Assembly: GCA_964515055.1 (NCBI GenBank)
Contig: CAZEUG010000001.1
Coordinates: 139,735 to 203,734 of the forward strand
Reading direction: 5' to 3'
From: QAMX01 sp964515055
GTDB taxonomy: Bacteria > Bacillota > Clostridia > Oscillospirales > QAMX01
Length of the DNA stretch: 64,000 bases
Under the pieces are notes generated by a model that saw nothing but the letters and a program-made list of their open reading frames with translations, was not told where the DNA came from and ran no database searches. Made by a program: the position numbers and the translations under genes. This document shows, in pieces, positions 16,095 to 25,926 of the stretch; the stretch's first letter is position 1, and each line of letters begins with the position of its first letter.

Positions 16095-17051
16095 GTGACA
16101 AGCGGAAAACGACTGAATCTTTTATATATGGGAACCCCGGCCTTTGCCGCGGTTTCTCTGCAATACCTGATCGATCAGGGCTACCACATCACCGGTGTCG
16201 TCTGCCGTGCGGACAAGCCGAAGGGGCGCGGAATGCAGGTGCTTCCGCCACCGGTGAAGGTGACGGCAGAAGCTGCCGGTTTGCCGGTCTATCAGCCGGA
16301 AACACTGAAGGACGGCGCACTTCAACCTGTTCTGGAAGCGACCAAGCCTGATCTCATTGTCGTGGTCGCCTATGGTAAAATCCTGCCCCCGGATGTCGTG
16401 AACGCACCGCGCCTCGGTTGCATCAACCTGCACGGTTCGCTGCTCCCGAAATATCGCGGTGCCGCACCCATTCAGCGCGCCGTGATGGACGGCGAGAAAA
16501 CAACCGGTCTGACAACCATGTACCTGTCGCAGGGCATGGATGAAGGCGATATGCTCCTGAAAACGGAGACGGAAATCGGCGCGGATGAAACCGCAGGGGA
16601 GCTGACCGAACGACTGGCTCAGCTGGGCGCGCCGCTGCTGGCTGAAACGATCGAACGTCTGGCTGACGGAACGGCCGTGCGCACGCCGCAGAATCACGCG
16701 GAGGCGACCTATGCAAAGATGCTCGAAAAGGCAGAGGGACGGCTCGATTTTTCACAGTCGGCTGAATCGCTCTACTGCATCTATCGCGCATTGACACCGG
16801 CACTCAGTGTCACCACCATGTTCCGCGGCAAGCTCGTCAAGGTGACGGAAATGTGCCTGTCGCCCGCACAGCATTGCGATGGACAAAACGGGGAAGTTGT
16901 CGCCTGCAGCAAACAGGGAATTGACGTCCGATGCGGCGACGGACACGTGTTGACCCTGAAAACGCTTGCGCCCGAAGGAAAACGCGCCATGTCTGCGGCT
17001 GATTTCATCAATGGCCGCGCCGTTCAACCGGGCGACTGCTTTGGCGCGTAA
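16095..17051 (+). CDS. fmt: methionyl-tRNA formyltransferase
   Basis: Transfers a formyl group from 10-formyl-tetrahydrofolate to initiator Met-tRNA. The 318 residues include the N-terminal MGTPAFAAVSLQYL, the catalytic-site LGCINLHGSLLPKYRGAAPIQ (Asn, His and the RGA loop) and a later DEGDMLL. The C-terminal OB-like domain is present (FRGKLVKVTEM). Start GTG at 16095 follows GGGAG by about 7 bases, 13 bases after def. Downstream is rlmN; rsmB, often between the two, is missing. Confidence 0.95.
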   Translation: MTSGKRLNLLYMGTPAFAAVSLQYLIDQGYHITGVVCRADKPKGRGMQVLPPPVKVTAEAAGLPVYQPETLKDGALQPVLEATKPDLIVVVAYGKILPPDVVNAPRLGCINLHGSLLPKYRGAAPIQRAVMDGEKTTGLTTMYLSQGMDEGDMLLKTETEIGADETAGELTERLAQLGAPLLAETIERLADGTAVRTPQNHAEATYAKMLEKAEGRLDFSQSAESLYCIYRALTPALSVTTMFRGKLVKVTEMCLSPAQHCDGQNGEVVACSKQGIDVRCGDGHVLTLKTLAPEGKRAMSAADFINGRAVQPGDCFGA

Positions 17052-17072
17052 AGCGCGGAACTGGGGAATGAT

Positions 17073-18185
17073 ATGCTGGTAACTCTGCCGTCAACCGACC
17101 GGCTGGATCTGCTGTCCATGCGGCTGGATGAACTGGAACAACTGCTGAAGGAAATGGGCTTTGCCGCCTACCGTGCAAAGCAGGTCTTTCTGCGCCTGCA
17201 CCGCCATACCTGGGAAAGCCTGGACGATTTTACGGAGCTTTCCCGCGCAGACCGACAGCGTTTGGCGGAACGCTGCACACTGCCGACGATTCAGATTGTC
17301 CGTCGACAACAATCGGCTCTGGACGGGACGATCAAATATCTCTTCCGCATGGCGGACGGCAACTGCGTGGAAAGCGTGCTGATGAAGTATAAGCACGGCA
17401 ATACACTCTGTATTTCCACACAGGTCGGCTGCAAAATGCACTGCGCGTTCTGCGCCTCCGGTCTGGATGGTTTTGTCCGCAGCCTGACAGCCGGTGAAAT
17501 GCTGATGGAGGTCGCCGCCGCCACACGGGACAGCGGCGAGCGTGTGGACGGTATCGTCATGATGGGGACGGGCGAACCGCTTGACAACTTTGACGCATCT
17601 GTCGATTTCATTGAGCTGGTCGGCGAAAAGGACGGCTTCTGCATCGGACAGCGTCATATTTCGCTGTCCACAAGTGGCCTGGTGCCGCAGATTGAACAGT
17701 TGGCGGAACGACACCTTGCCATCACGCTGTCTGTCTCCCTCCACGCCACGCGTGACGAAGCGAGGGATCAGCTGATGCCGGTCAATCGAAGATATCCGAT
17801 TGCAGAGCTGGTCAACGCCGCCACAGCCTATCAGAAAACGACGGGACGGCGCGTCTCCTATGAATATGCCGTCATGGCCGGTGTGAATGACTCCGCCAGG
17901 GAAGTGCGGGAGCTGGCCGCACTGCTGCGCGGAACCGGCGCGCACCTGAACCTGATTCGCCTGAACGAAGTCCGCGAAACGAAGTTCAAAGCGACGGCGG
18001 AGCAGCGCCTGCAACGATTCGTGGCCGACCTGGAAGCCAAGGGGCTTCATGTGACGGTTCGGCGGAGACTGGGCGCCGATATTGACGGCGCCTGTGGCCA
18101 ATTGCGCCGTTCGACCATGCCGTTGTTGCAAAATTCACAGAATGATGATACAATAGATTCCAGCGAAAACGAATGCAGACCTTAG
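17073..18185 (+). CDS. rlmN: dual-specificity 23S rRNA/tRNA adenine-C2 methyltransferase RlmN
   Basis: Radical-SAM enzyme methylating C2 of A2503 in 23S rRNA and A37 in some tRNAs. The 370 residues hold the radical SAM triad CKMHCAFC (C120, C124, C127), the N-terminal RNA-binding helical domain (FAAYRAKQVFLRLHRH), GMGEPLDN-type motif GTGEPLDNFD, and the conserved MPVNRRYP. A cysteine corresponding to the methylated catalytic residue lies in the C-terminal GACGQLR. It sits between fmt and the PP2C phosphatase as in Bacillus, minus rsmB. Confidence 0.95.
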   Translation: MLVTLPSTDRLDLLSMRLDELEQLLKEMGFAAYRAKQVFLRLHRHTWESLDDFTELSRADRQRLAERCTLPTIQIVRRQQSALDGTIKYLFRMADGNCVESVLMKYKHGNTLCISTQVGCKMHCAFCASGLDGFVRSLTAGEMLMEVAAATRDSGERVDGIVMMGTGEPLDNFDASVDFIELVGEKDGFCIGQRHISLSTSGLVPQIEQLAERHLAITLSVSLHATRDEARDQLMPVNRRYPIAELVNAATAYQKTTGRRVSYEYAVMAGVNDSAREVRELAALLRGTGAHLNLIRLNEVRETKFKATAEQRLQRFVADLEAKGLHVTVRRRLGADIDGACGQLRRSTMPLLQNSQNDDTIDSSENECRP

Positions 18186-18201
18186 ATGGGGGCGGTACCA
18201 T

Positions 18202-18936
18202 ATGATGGCAGTCGGCGCAACAGACAAAGGCAGACGCCGGAAGGATAATCAGGACAACTATTTCATGGACGTTCGCCATGACGACCGACAGGCGTTTCTG
18301 GTGGTGTGCGACGGCATGGGTGGGGCAAAATCCGGCAATGTTGCCAGCGATATGTCCATTCACCTGTTTGCGGCAGAAGTCCGAAAACGGCAAAAGCCGG
18401 GCATGACGGTTCCCTATATGCGCGGCATCATGGGCGATGCCCTTGTTGAGGCCAACCGCCTGACCTTTGAACGCTCCAATGAAGATATTGACTGCGCCGG
18501 GATGGGCTCCACCATGGTCGCCGTTATGATCGACGGCTCCGACGCCTGTTTTTTGAACGTTGGTGACAGCCGTGCCTACCACATCACAAAGAACGGCATC
18601 ACTCAGGTGACCTGCGACCACTCCGTCGCGCAGGAAATGATTCGCCGCGGTGAGCTGACGCCGGAACAGGCGCGCAGTCATCCTGCCAAAAACTACATCA
18701 CACGCGCCGTAGGGACAGAACCGGAGGTGGAGCCGGAATTCTTTTCGCGACGAGTCGAACCGGGGGACATGATTCTGCTCTGCTCGGACGGCCTCTCCAA
18801 TATGGTTCTGGACGAGGAAATTCTGTTTGAACTCCATGCAAACCCGGATATGGCGAACTGCCCGAACCGACTGATTCAGTTGGCAAACGAACGGGGCGGC
18901 CCGGATAACATTACCGTGGTATTGCTCGCCGTCTGA
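18202..18936 (+). CDS. prpC: PP2C-family Ser/Thr protein phosphatase
   Basis: Metal-dependent phosphatase that reverses phosphorylation by the neighbouring PASTA kinase. Its 244 residues include the PP2C motifs: DKGRRRKDNQDN at the N-terminus, VVCDGMGGAKSGNVAS (Asp metal ligand), NVGDSRAY, and LLCSDGLSNM with the final DNITVVLL. A GGGGGCGG Shine-Dalgarno lies before ATG 18202. It precedes the kinase gene by 64 bases, the standard phosphatase-kinase pair regulating cell wall and germination signals. Confidence 0.93.
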   Translation: MMAVGATDKGRRRKDNQDNYFMDVRHDDRQAFLVVCDGMGGAKSGNVASDMSIHLFAAEVRKRQKPGMTVPYMRGIMGDALVEANRLTFERSNEDIDCAGMGSTMVAVMIDGSDACFLNVGDSRAYHITKNGITQVTCDHSVAQEMIRRGELTPEQARSHPAKNYITRAVGTEPEVEPEFFSRRVEPGDMILLCSDGLSNMVLDEEILFELHANPDMANCPNRLIQLANERGGPDNITVVLLAV

Positions 18937-19000
18937 GCGCAGACAGCCTGCTCAAAGAAAACGCAAAGAGAGGATATACGCCGGAACAGACACTCCGCGT

Positions 19001-21052
19001 GTGAATACGTCATATATGGATAGCATTATCGGAAAAGTCCTGGATGGCCGCTATGAGATCATTGAAGTGATCGGAACGGGTGGCATGGCCATCGTCTATA
19101 AGGCGCAGGATCTGAAATTAAATCGAATGGTCGCGGTCAAACTGCTGAAGCCGGAGCTGCGCGGCGATATGGATTTGCGCCGCCGCTTCCATGCGGAAAG
19201 CGAAGCGGTCGCACGGCTGAATCACCCGAATATCATCAACGTCTTTGACGTTTCCGCCAGTGATGCGGCGGAATACTTTGTCATGGAGCTGATCGACGGC
19301 ATCACGCTGAAGCAGTATATGACACAGCGCGGCGTCCTGTCTGTAAAGGAAGCGCTGCATTTTACACTCCAGATTCTGAAGGGTCTGGAACACGCCCATG
19401 CAAAAAAAATCGTCCATCGCGACATCAAGCCGCAGAATATCATGATTCTGCGCGACGGAACGGCGAAAGTCACCGACTTTGGCATTGCCCGCATCTTCGA
19501 CAGCAAGGACATGACCACCAATCAGGCCAACGCATTCGGCTCGGTTCACTACATTGCGCCGGAGCAGGCGCGATGCGGCGAGACGGATGGCCGCGCCGAC
19601 CTCTATTCCGTCGGCGTCATGCTCTACGAAATGCTGACGGGGCAGCTGCCCTATCAGGGCGATACGGCGGTCGTCGTCGCCATGCAGCACATCCGTTCCG
19701 CACCGCGCCCGCCCAGGGAGATCAATCCGGACATCCCGGAAGCACTCCAGGCGATTACGCTCCACGCCATGTCTGCATCGCTGGATACCCGGTACGCCAC
19801 AGCCTCCGAAATGATGGATGATCTGGAGGCCTATCGGCAGGATCCGGAGCATTTCATGCCCACCTTCGCCAGACAGGTGTATGACGATGACGGTGATACC
19901 AAACGCTTCACGCCGGTGTCGGAGCCGACCACGGAACCGCCGGTCAAGCCGCAGCCGAACCGGACTGCGCCCGCAACAGCCGAACCGGAAAAGCGCAAGC
20001 CCATCAATCTGATGCCGATTGTCGCCGCCGTCCTGAGCGTACTGGTGGTTGCGGCCGTTGTTGCCGCCATCTGGATCAATATCCTCAGCCCGGAAACCGG
20101 TTCCCGTGAAGTTCCGGTTCCGAAGCTCATCGGGAGAACCTATCTGGACGTCTCCGGCGACTCGACCCTTTTGTTTGAACTGGTGGTCAGAGAAGAAAAA
20201 TACGACTCCACCTATGAAGAAGGCGTCATCATCGATCAGAACCAGCCTGTCGGCAAAATCGTCAAGGAGGGCTCTACCATTGAATTGACGCTGAGCAAAG
20301 GAAAACGAAGCGCAGAAATGCCGAATTATATCAACTGGAGCTATACCGAGGCCAACAACGATCTCCGCGCCCTGATGGAGAAAACCGTCAGTGTCGTATA
20401 TGACTTTGAATCGAGTGACACGGTTCAGGCCAACAAAATCATCCGCACCGACCCGATCGCCGGTCAAACGATCACCGAAGGGCAGGTCATCCGATTTGTC
20501 ATCAGCCAGGGAACAGAGTCGGATACACTTCCGATGCCGAACCTGCTGGGTCAGACGGAGGAACAGGCGCGCAGCACGCTGCTGGGCGTCGGACTCAATG
20601 TCGGAACCGTCGAATATTCCATCAGCGAAGACTATCCCGCAGGCTGCGTGATTGACCAGAGCGTGCAGCCGGATGTCCCGGTTCCGCGTGGCATGACCAT
20701 CAACCTCGTGCTGAGCCGTGCGCCGGAGACGACACCGCCTGCAATCGATGAACCGACCACCCCGCCGGAATCGTCCACTACGACCGACTCCTCGCCGGAT
20801 ACGTCCTCTACCGGGACAACGCCGCCGGCTGTGGAACGCTCTGTAGACTGGACACTGCTGCTGCCGCAGGGCGTTGACTATCCGGATCAGTTCCTGTTGG
20901 AAATCTACGTGGATAACGTCATTCAATACAGCGAAACCGTTGAAAAAACGACAGGCTCGATCACATTGCGCCTGTATGGCACCGGGACGGTTCGCGTTGA
21001 TGCCTATATCGATACGTCTCTCTACAAATCGGAAACCATCTCCATTTCATAA
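19001..21052 (+). CDS. prkC: PASTA-domain Ser/Thr protein kinase (PrkC/StkP type)
   Basis: Membrane kinase of 683 residues sensing muropeptides or lipid II. The cytoplasmic kinase domain (about 10-275) has GTGGMAIVYKA, VAVKLLK, HRDIKPQNI, DFGIAR and APEQ. A single membrane helix follows at about 340-360, then three PASTA repeats (about 369-435, 436-506, 508-575), a Thr/Ser/Pro-rich spacer and a C-terminal beta-rich tail. In Bacillus such kinases mediate spore germination by muropeptides. The GTG at 19001 has no clear Shine-Dalgarno; ATG at 19016 is an in-frame alternative, so the start is uncertain. Confidence 0.94.
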   Translation: MNTSYMDSIIGKVLDGRYEIIEVIGTGGMAIVYKAQDLKLNRMVAVKLLKPELRGDMDLRRRFHAESEAVARLNHPNIINVFDVSASDAAEYFVMELIDGITLKQYMTQRGVLSVKEALHFTLQILKGLEHAHAKKIVHRDIKPQNIMILRDGTAKVTDFGIARIFDSKDMTTNQANAFGSVHYIAPEQARCGETDGRADLYSVGVMLYEMLTGQLPYQGDTAVVVAMQHIRSAPRPPREINPDIPEALQAITLHAMSASLDTRYATASEMMDDLEAYRQDPEHFMPTFARQVYDDDGDTKRFTPVSEPTTEPPVKPQPNRTAPATAEPEKRKPINLMPIVAAVLSVLVVAAVVAAIWINILSPETGSREVPVPKLIGRTYLDVSGDSTLLFELVVREEKYDSTYEEGVIIDQNQPVGKIVKEGSTIELTLSKGKRSAEMPNYINWSYTEANNDLRALMEKTVSVVYDFESSDTVQANKIIRTDPIAGQTITEGQVIRFVISQGTESDTLPMPNLLGQTEEQARSTLLGVGLNVGTVEYSISEDYPAGCVIDQSVQPDVPVPRGMTINLVLSRAPETTPPAIDEPTTPPESSTTTDSSPDTSSTGTTPPAVERSVDWTLLLPQGVDYPDQFLLEIYVDNVIQYSETVEKTTGSITLRLYGTGTVRVDAYIDTSLYKSETISIS

Positions 21053-21073
21053 ATCACAGAAAGGCGGGGCGCC

Positions 21074-21964
21074 ATGCCGCAGGGAAAAATCATCAAAACT
21101 GCAAGCACCTTGTATACCGTTCGTCCCTCCGACGGCGCACCGGATTGCCCGTGCAGACCGCGTGGCCGCTTTCGAAAAACGGGCATGGTACCGCTGGCCG
21201 GTGACGAAGTCCTGTTCGAACCGCGTGCAGACGGCATCGGCGTCCTGACGGACATTCTGCCGCGCCGCAATTCTTTGGTGCGGCCGCCGGTGGCCAACGT
21301 TGACCGGTTGATTCTGGTTGTCTCGGAGGCACCGCCGGTGACCAGCCGGCTCATGATTGACTCCCTGACGGCGCTGGCTGCCTTCAAACAGATGGAAGCG
21401 CTGATCTGCGTAAATAAGACCGACCTGTCTGACGGCAAATCGCTGATTGAGCTGTACACATCGCTCGGATATCGGGTGCTCCCGCTGAGCGCGGCCGATG
21501 GCTCCGGCTTCGAAGCGCTTCGTGACTGTCTTCGCGGCGCGTTCTGCGTCCTGACGGGGAATTCCGGCGTCGGAAAATCCAGCATCATAAACCGCCTGTA
21601 CCCTGATTTCGGTGCGCGAACCGGCGACCTGAGCGAACGGATTGGCCGAGGCAAACAGACGACACGCCATGTGGAGCTGGTTGCCACGGAAGATGGCGGC
21701 TACCTCGCGGATACACCCGGCTACTCCAGCTTTGACGCCGTCGAGATGGAGATGACCGACGCGGCACGCCTGCCGTATTGCTTCCCCGAATTCGCCGACT
21801 ATCTGGGTCAGTGCCGGTATTCCGACTGCTCCCACGTCCGCGATGACGGTTGCGCGATTCGCCAGGCTGTCGCGGAAGGTAAAATCGCAGCCTCCCGCCA
21901 TGAGAGCTTTGTCCGACTCTATGAGTGCGTCAAAGATCTCCACAGCTGGCCGTCACGATCATAG
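21074..21964 (+). CDS. rsgA: ribosome small-subunit-dependent GTPase RsgA
   Basis: Late 30S-assembly GTPase with circularly permuted G motifs. The 296 residues read in the order G4 NKTD (about 113-116), G1 GNSGVGKSS (162-170) and G3 DTPG (about 212), then a zinc-binding region with Cys and His (CFPEFADYLGQCRYSDCSH). An N-terminal OB-fold is present. The gene completes the kinase cluster and is followed by a perfect intrinsic terminator; rpe and thiN, which often come next, are absent. Confidence 0.95.
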   Translation: MPQGKIIKTASTLYTVRPSDGAPDCPCRPRGRFRKTGMVPLAGDEVLFEPRADGIGVLTDILPRRNSLVRPPVANVDRLILVVSEAPPVTSRLMIDSLTALAAFKQMEALICVNKTDLSDGKSLIELYTSLGYRVLPLSAADGSGFEALRDCLRGAFCVLTGNSGVGKSSIINRLYPDFGARTGDLSERIGRGKQTTRHVELVATEDGGYLADTPGYSSFDAVEMEMTDAARLPYCFPEFADYLGQCRYSDCSHVRDDGCAIRQAVAEGKIAASRHESFVRLYECVKDLHSWPSRS

Positions 21965-21978
21965 CTCTCAACCAAAGC

Positions 21979-22019
21979 AATGCCCCGGAATGACCAAGGT
22001 CATTCCGGGGCATTTTTTT
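21979..22019 (+). terminator. strong intrinsic terminator after rsgA
   Basis: Perfect 17-base-pair stem (arms 21979-21995 and 21998-22014) with a 2-base spacer, ending in a T-run on the plus strand. It lies between rsgA and the convergent beta-galactosidase gene and may stop both. Confidence 0.9.
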
Positions 22020-22031
22020 ATGTCACGATGC

Positions 22032-25000
22032 TCAATAGAGAGTATCCAGAGACGTGTCTTCGCGGAAATACGGCTTCAGACGGAATGCGAACTGGAATTC
22101 GCGCTCGTTGAACCGGTATTTTTCTGCGACATACGGGCCACAGGACGCCGTACCGATGCCGTGCTGACGGTAATCGATATTCAGAACCGTTTCCTTGCGG
22201 GCGACCAGCTCGTGATCGTGTCTGGCGTTGTGGAAATCCGCCGTGGAATAATGGTGCGCGGAGAAGGAAAACTCCGGCTCACCGAGAATGGCCAGACCCA
22301 GACCGCGCCGGTCTGTCAGTCCGGCAAACCGCGTTTCGACGTGGCTGCCGTTTTCCTGCGGGAAAATGTAATGCGTGGTCAGATCGGTCACACGGGCGTG
22401 ATACCGGCCGAAGCGGGCAGCCAAACGCTTGTCAACGTAGCTTTCGCTCGGCCCTCTGCCGAACCACTCCACCTGCTCCATGCCCTCTGCCAGCATACAC
22501 TCCAGACCGAAGCGCGGCAGATTGACGACCTCGTCGCGTGTCTGACGGACAGACAGCGAGCAGGAGAGGAAGCCGTCAGCGTTGATCGTCCAGACGCCCT
22601 GCACGGCGCAAACCGGTAAAACCGAATAGCCGGCCAACACATAGGAGGCTTCCAGGCGCACCTGCTGATCGTTGGCATCCGCCAGAACCAGACTGGCCAG
22701 ACGCGACTGAATCACCGGGAACCGTTCGCGCTCCCATTTCTGGTAGTCCTGCCGGTCATTGTCAATCCAGGCACGGTTCAGCCGGAACGCAAAGCCGTCG
22801 GCGAGCAGCTCAGTTCCGTGGAACTGAATGGAAACCGGCAAACCGTTGTCCTTGGAAAATGCATAGGAGAAGGCCGCGCCGGAGATGACAATGTCGGAAC
22901 CCTCATCGTTCAGCGTCAACGGAGCATCCGGCAGACGGGGCTTCCTCACCGGTGCGGTGTGACGCGGCGAGAGCAGGAACTGCGAGAAGGAAATTTCATA
23001 GCCCTTTTTCTCAAACCACGTATCGCGGTTCAGAACGAAGGAGACGGTGAAATGGTATTCCGCCGGGTCGTCCTCCGCGGGCATCTGGTAACAGACGTCA
23101 AAATAGCGGGTCTGCTGCGGGCCAATGCTGGCCAGCGTGCCAAATGCGCCCTGCTGCACCAGAATGCCGTTCCGGGTGATGCGCCAGAACGCGTCGATAT
23201 CGTCCAGCGTGTTGAAAAACCGGTAGTTCTTGATGGCAATGCGCCCTTTGTTCAGACGCACGGCGATGGCCTTCACCGGCTCATATGCCTTCTTGACCTC
23301 CAAAAGTCCGCTCTTGGCTTCGCGGTCTGGTGTCACCAGACCGTCAACGCAGAAGTTGCCGTCGTTCGGCTGATCGCCGAAATCTCCGCCGTAGACGAAG
23401 TACGGACGGCCATTCTCATCGTACTGCCGAATGCCGTGATCTGCCCACTCCCAAATGCAGCCGCCCATGGATTCCGGATACGTATAGAAAGCGTTGACGT
23501 AGTCCTCGATATCGCCGTTGGAGTTGCCCATGGCGTGCGAATATTCGCAGAGGAAGAAGGGACGGCCGGAATGACGCATACACATTTCGCCGATTTCCTC
23601 ATAGCTGGTGTACATCCGGCTGACAATATCCAGACACAGCGCATCGTATCCGCCTTCATAGTGAACCGGGCGCGTGTCGTTTTCGTGCAGATAGTCGGCC
23701 ATGGCGACATGGTTTTCGCCGAACTGGGATTCATTGCCGAGTGACCAGACAACAACACACGGATGGTTCTTGTCACGGTGATACATTCTGGCGCAACGGT
23801 TCAGATAGGCCATCTTGTAGTCCGGCCGACTGGATGTGTTCAGCTTCTCGTTTTCGCCGCGGTACACATAGCAGCCATGCGACTCGATGTCACATTCGTC
23901 GATGACAAAAAAGCCGAGCCGATCGCAGAGATCCAAAAACCGCGGATCGTTGATGTAGTGGGAGGTGCGAATCGCTGTGATGTTGTGGCGGCGCATCTCC
24001 AGAAGATCGCGGTACATATCGTCCAGACTGACGGTGTGCCCGCTGTCTGGATTCGTGTCGTGGCGGTTGACGCCGCGAATTTTCACCGGAACGCCGTTCA
24101 CAGTAAAAATTCCGTTCTCAATGCGAACGGTGCGGAAGCCGACCTGGAACGAGAACACCTCATCCACAATGTCGTGACAGCTGACCTCTACGATCAGCTG
24201 ATACAGCCGCGGCTGCTCGTTGTTCCAGGACAGGACGTTGTCCAGATGAAATTCAATCGGAGCGGTGCCCTTGGAAACCTGCGAGGTGATATCCTCGCCG
24301 CGGGGACTGTACAGCGTCATCAGCATGGTGCAGTCGGAGCCGTCCACATTGGGCAGGAAAGAGGGCTCCACCTTCAAAAAGCCGCTGCCGTCGTCTGCGT
24401 TATAATCTGCGGTGATCTTCACATCCCAGAGTGATTTTTCCACACGGGAGAGCAGATAGCAGTCTCGCCAGAGCCCGGACAGACGCCACATATCCTGATC
24501 CTCCAGGTAGGTGCCGTCGCTGTACTTGATGACCATGACGGTCAGTCGGTTTTTCCCGGCGTGCAGGTAGTCCGTGATATCGAATTCGCTCGGCAGGTGT
24601 GCGCCCTGCGAATACCCGGCTTTGTGCCCGTTGACATACACGTAGAAAACCGAATCGACGCCCTCAAACCGGATGTGCGTCCGGCGGGACGCAAAGGATT
24701 CCGGCAAGATGAAATCCCGCGCATAAACACCGGTCGGGTTTTCATTCGGAACAAAGGGAATGTCGACGGGAATCGGGTAATCGACGTTCGTATAGACCGG
24801 AACATCGTATTTCCCGGACATCTGCCAGCAGGAGGGGACATCCTGTGTATCCCAACCGCTCAGATCAGAATCCTCTGCCAAATAGAAAGCATCCACGTGT
24901 TCCGGACGACGGAACCAGCGGAACGCCCAACGGCCGTTGAGGTTCCGGTAGTAGTCCGAAGCGCCGCGCTCTCCGGATTTGGCAGAAGCAATGTCGTGAA

Positions 25001-25088
25001 ACGGAATATAATACGCCCGTGCAGGAAGGCGGTTGAAGGAGAGCTTTTCCGGGTTCTCCCAGTCTCGCGGTAAAACGTATTCTTTCAT
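22032..25088 (-). CDS. lacZ: GH2 beta-galactosidase (LacZ type)
   Basis: Large cytoplasmic beta-galactosidase of 1018 residues, close to LacZ length. It carries the sugar-binding, immunoglobulin-like and TIM-barrel domains of glycoside hydrolase family 2. The acid/base Glu453 lies in SLGNESQFGENH and the nucleophile Glu515 in FLCEYSHAMGN. The barrel shows GVNRHDTNPDSG and a late WEWADHG. The start at 25088 (MKEYVLPRDWE) follows AGAGG with about 5 bases spacing; upstream in-frame residues are unrelated. No secretion signal. It is the last gene of the GH38-epimerase-epimerase-lacZ operon; the real substrate may be a galactoside of a plant or host glycan. Confidence 0.94.
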   Translation of the reverse strand: MKEYVLPRDWENPEKLSFNRLPARAYYIPFHDIASAKSGERGASDYYRNLNGRWAFRWFRRPEHVDAFYLAEDSDLSGWDTQDVPSCWQMSGKYDVPVYTNVDYPIPVDIPFVPNENPTGVYARDFILPESFASRRTHIRFEGVDSVFYVYVNGHKAGYSQGAHLPSEFDITDYLHAGKNRLTVMVIKYSDGTYLEDQDMWRLSGLWRDCYLLSRVEKSLWDVKITADYNADDGSGFLKVEPSFLPNVDGSDCTMLMTLYSPRGEDITSQVSKGTAPIEFHLDNVLSWNNEQPRLYQLIVEVSCHDIVDEVFSFQVGFRTVRIENGIFTVNGVPVKIRGVNRHDTNPDSGHTVSLDDMYRDLLEMRRHNITAIRTSHYINDPRFLDLCDRLGFFVIDECDIESHGCYVYRGENEKLNTSSRPDYKMAYLNRCARMYHRDKNHPCVVVWSLGNESQFGENHVAMADYLHENDTRPVHYEGGYDALCLDIVSRMYTSYEEIGEMCMRHSGRPFFLCEYSHAMGNSNGDIEDYVNAFYTYPESMGGCIWEWADHGIRQYDENGRPYFVYGGDFGDQPNDGNFCVDGLVTPDREAKSGLLEVKKAYEPVKAIAVRLNKGRIAIKNYRFFNTLDDIDAFWRITRNGILVQQGAFGTLASIGPQQTRYFDVCYQMPAEDDPAEYHFTVSFVLNRDTWFEKKGYEISFSQFLLSPRHTAPVRKPRLPDAPLTLNDEGSDIVISGAAFSYAFSKDNGLPVSIQFHGTELLADGFAFRLNRAWIDNDRQDYQKWERERFPVIQSRLASLVLADANDQQVRLEASYVLAGYSVLPVCAVQGVWTINADGFLSCSLSVRQTRDEVVNLPRFGLECMLAEGMEQVEWFGRGPSESYVDKRLAARFGRYHARVTDLTTHYIFPQENGSHVETRFAGLTDRRGLGLAILGEPEFSFSAHHYSTADFHNARHDHELVARKETVLNIDYRQHGIGTASCGPYVAEKYRFNEREFQFAFRLKPYFREDTSLDTLY

Positions 25089-25119
25089 AAATACCTCTGT
25101 CTCAGCAAAATGATAGGGT

Positions 25120-25908
25120 TCAGATGTCAAGCGCCAGATCGGTTTCGCGCAGGAAACGGAGCGCCTCTGTGCAGTCCTCCACCGGACGATCGCCGCATTC
25201 GCGTTCAATCGTCAGAAAGCCGCGATACCCGCAGCGCCACAGCGTTTTCATCCAGAGCGGGAAGTCAACGCCGCCCTGCCCAAGTGCCACCTCCGAACAG
25301 GAACCGTCAGTCAGACGGACGCCGTCCTTGGCGTGCGTATGGGCAATATACGGCGCAATGATCTCGACACTGTCGGCGCCGTTCTTCGAGAAGCCGCCCA
25401 TCACGAGATTGGCGGGGTCGAAGTTGACACCGATACCGCCGTCCAGCTCATCCAGGAAGGAACGCATCAGCGCAGTGGATTCCGGACCGGTCTCAGTCGC
25501 GAAGGTCAGATTCCGCTCCTTTGCCATCTTGCCGAGAACCAGCATGGACTGGTACAGCGCCCGATAGGCCGGCGCATCCTTGTCCTCCGGAATTGTGCCG
25601 ATGTGCCCGGTGACGACACGCGTCCCGATTTCATAGGCGAAGTTGAAGATATTCTCCATCTGGCGGATGCGCTGCACGTTGGCATCCGCATCCGTAAAGG
25701 CACCGATGTCGCCGCAGACAGCGGAAACAGTCAGGTGGTGCGCTTCAATGGCTGAGCGCTTGTGAAGAAACTCGTCGCGAGGCATGGGGTCGGGAGAGCA
25801 GAACCACATCTGAAACCCGTCTGCACCGATTTCAACGGCCTGATCCAGGCTCCGGTCAAAGTCCAGACGCAGAGATTCCAACATGATACCGATGTTGAAA
25901 TGCTTCAT
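25120..25908 (-). CDS. TIM-barrel sugar isomerase/epimerase
   Basis: 262-residue protein of the xylose-isomerase-like (AP endonuclease 2) TIM-barrel superfamily. It shows the N-terminal FNIGIMLESLRLDF and metal-site strands such as TFATETGP (Glu), GVNFDPANLVM (Asp), HTHAKDGV (His) and a final TIERECGD (Glu), which would bind a divalent metal. Family members isomerise or epimerise sugars or sugar phosphates. It lies 31 bases before lacZ and 18 bases after a paralogous enzyme, pointing to a role in processing the sugar freed by the glycosidases. Substrate unknown. Confidence 0.87.
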   Translation of the reverse strand: MKHFNIGIMLESLRLDFDRSLDQAVEIGADGFQMWFCSPDPMPRDEFLHKRSAIEAHHLTVSAVCGDIGAFTDADANVQRIRQMENIFNFAYEIGTRVVTGHIGTIPEDKDAPAYRALYQSMLVLGKMAKERNLTFATETGPESTALMRSFLDELDGGIGVNFDPANLVMGGFSKNGADSVEIIAPYIAHTHAKDGVRLTDGSCSEVALGQGGVDFPLWMKTLWRCGYRGFLTIERECGDRPVEDCTEALRFLRETDLALDI

Positions 25909-25926
25909 ACAGCCACCCCTCCGTGC

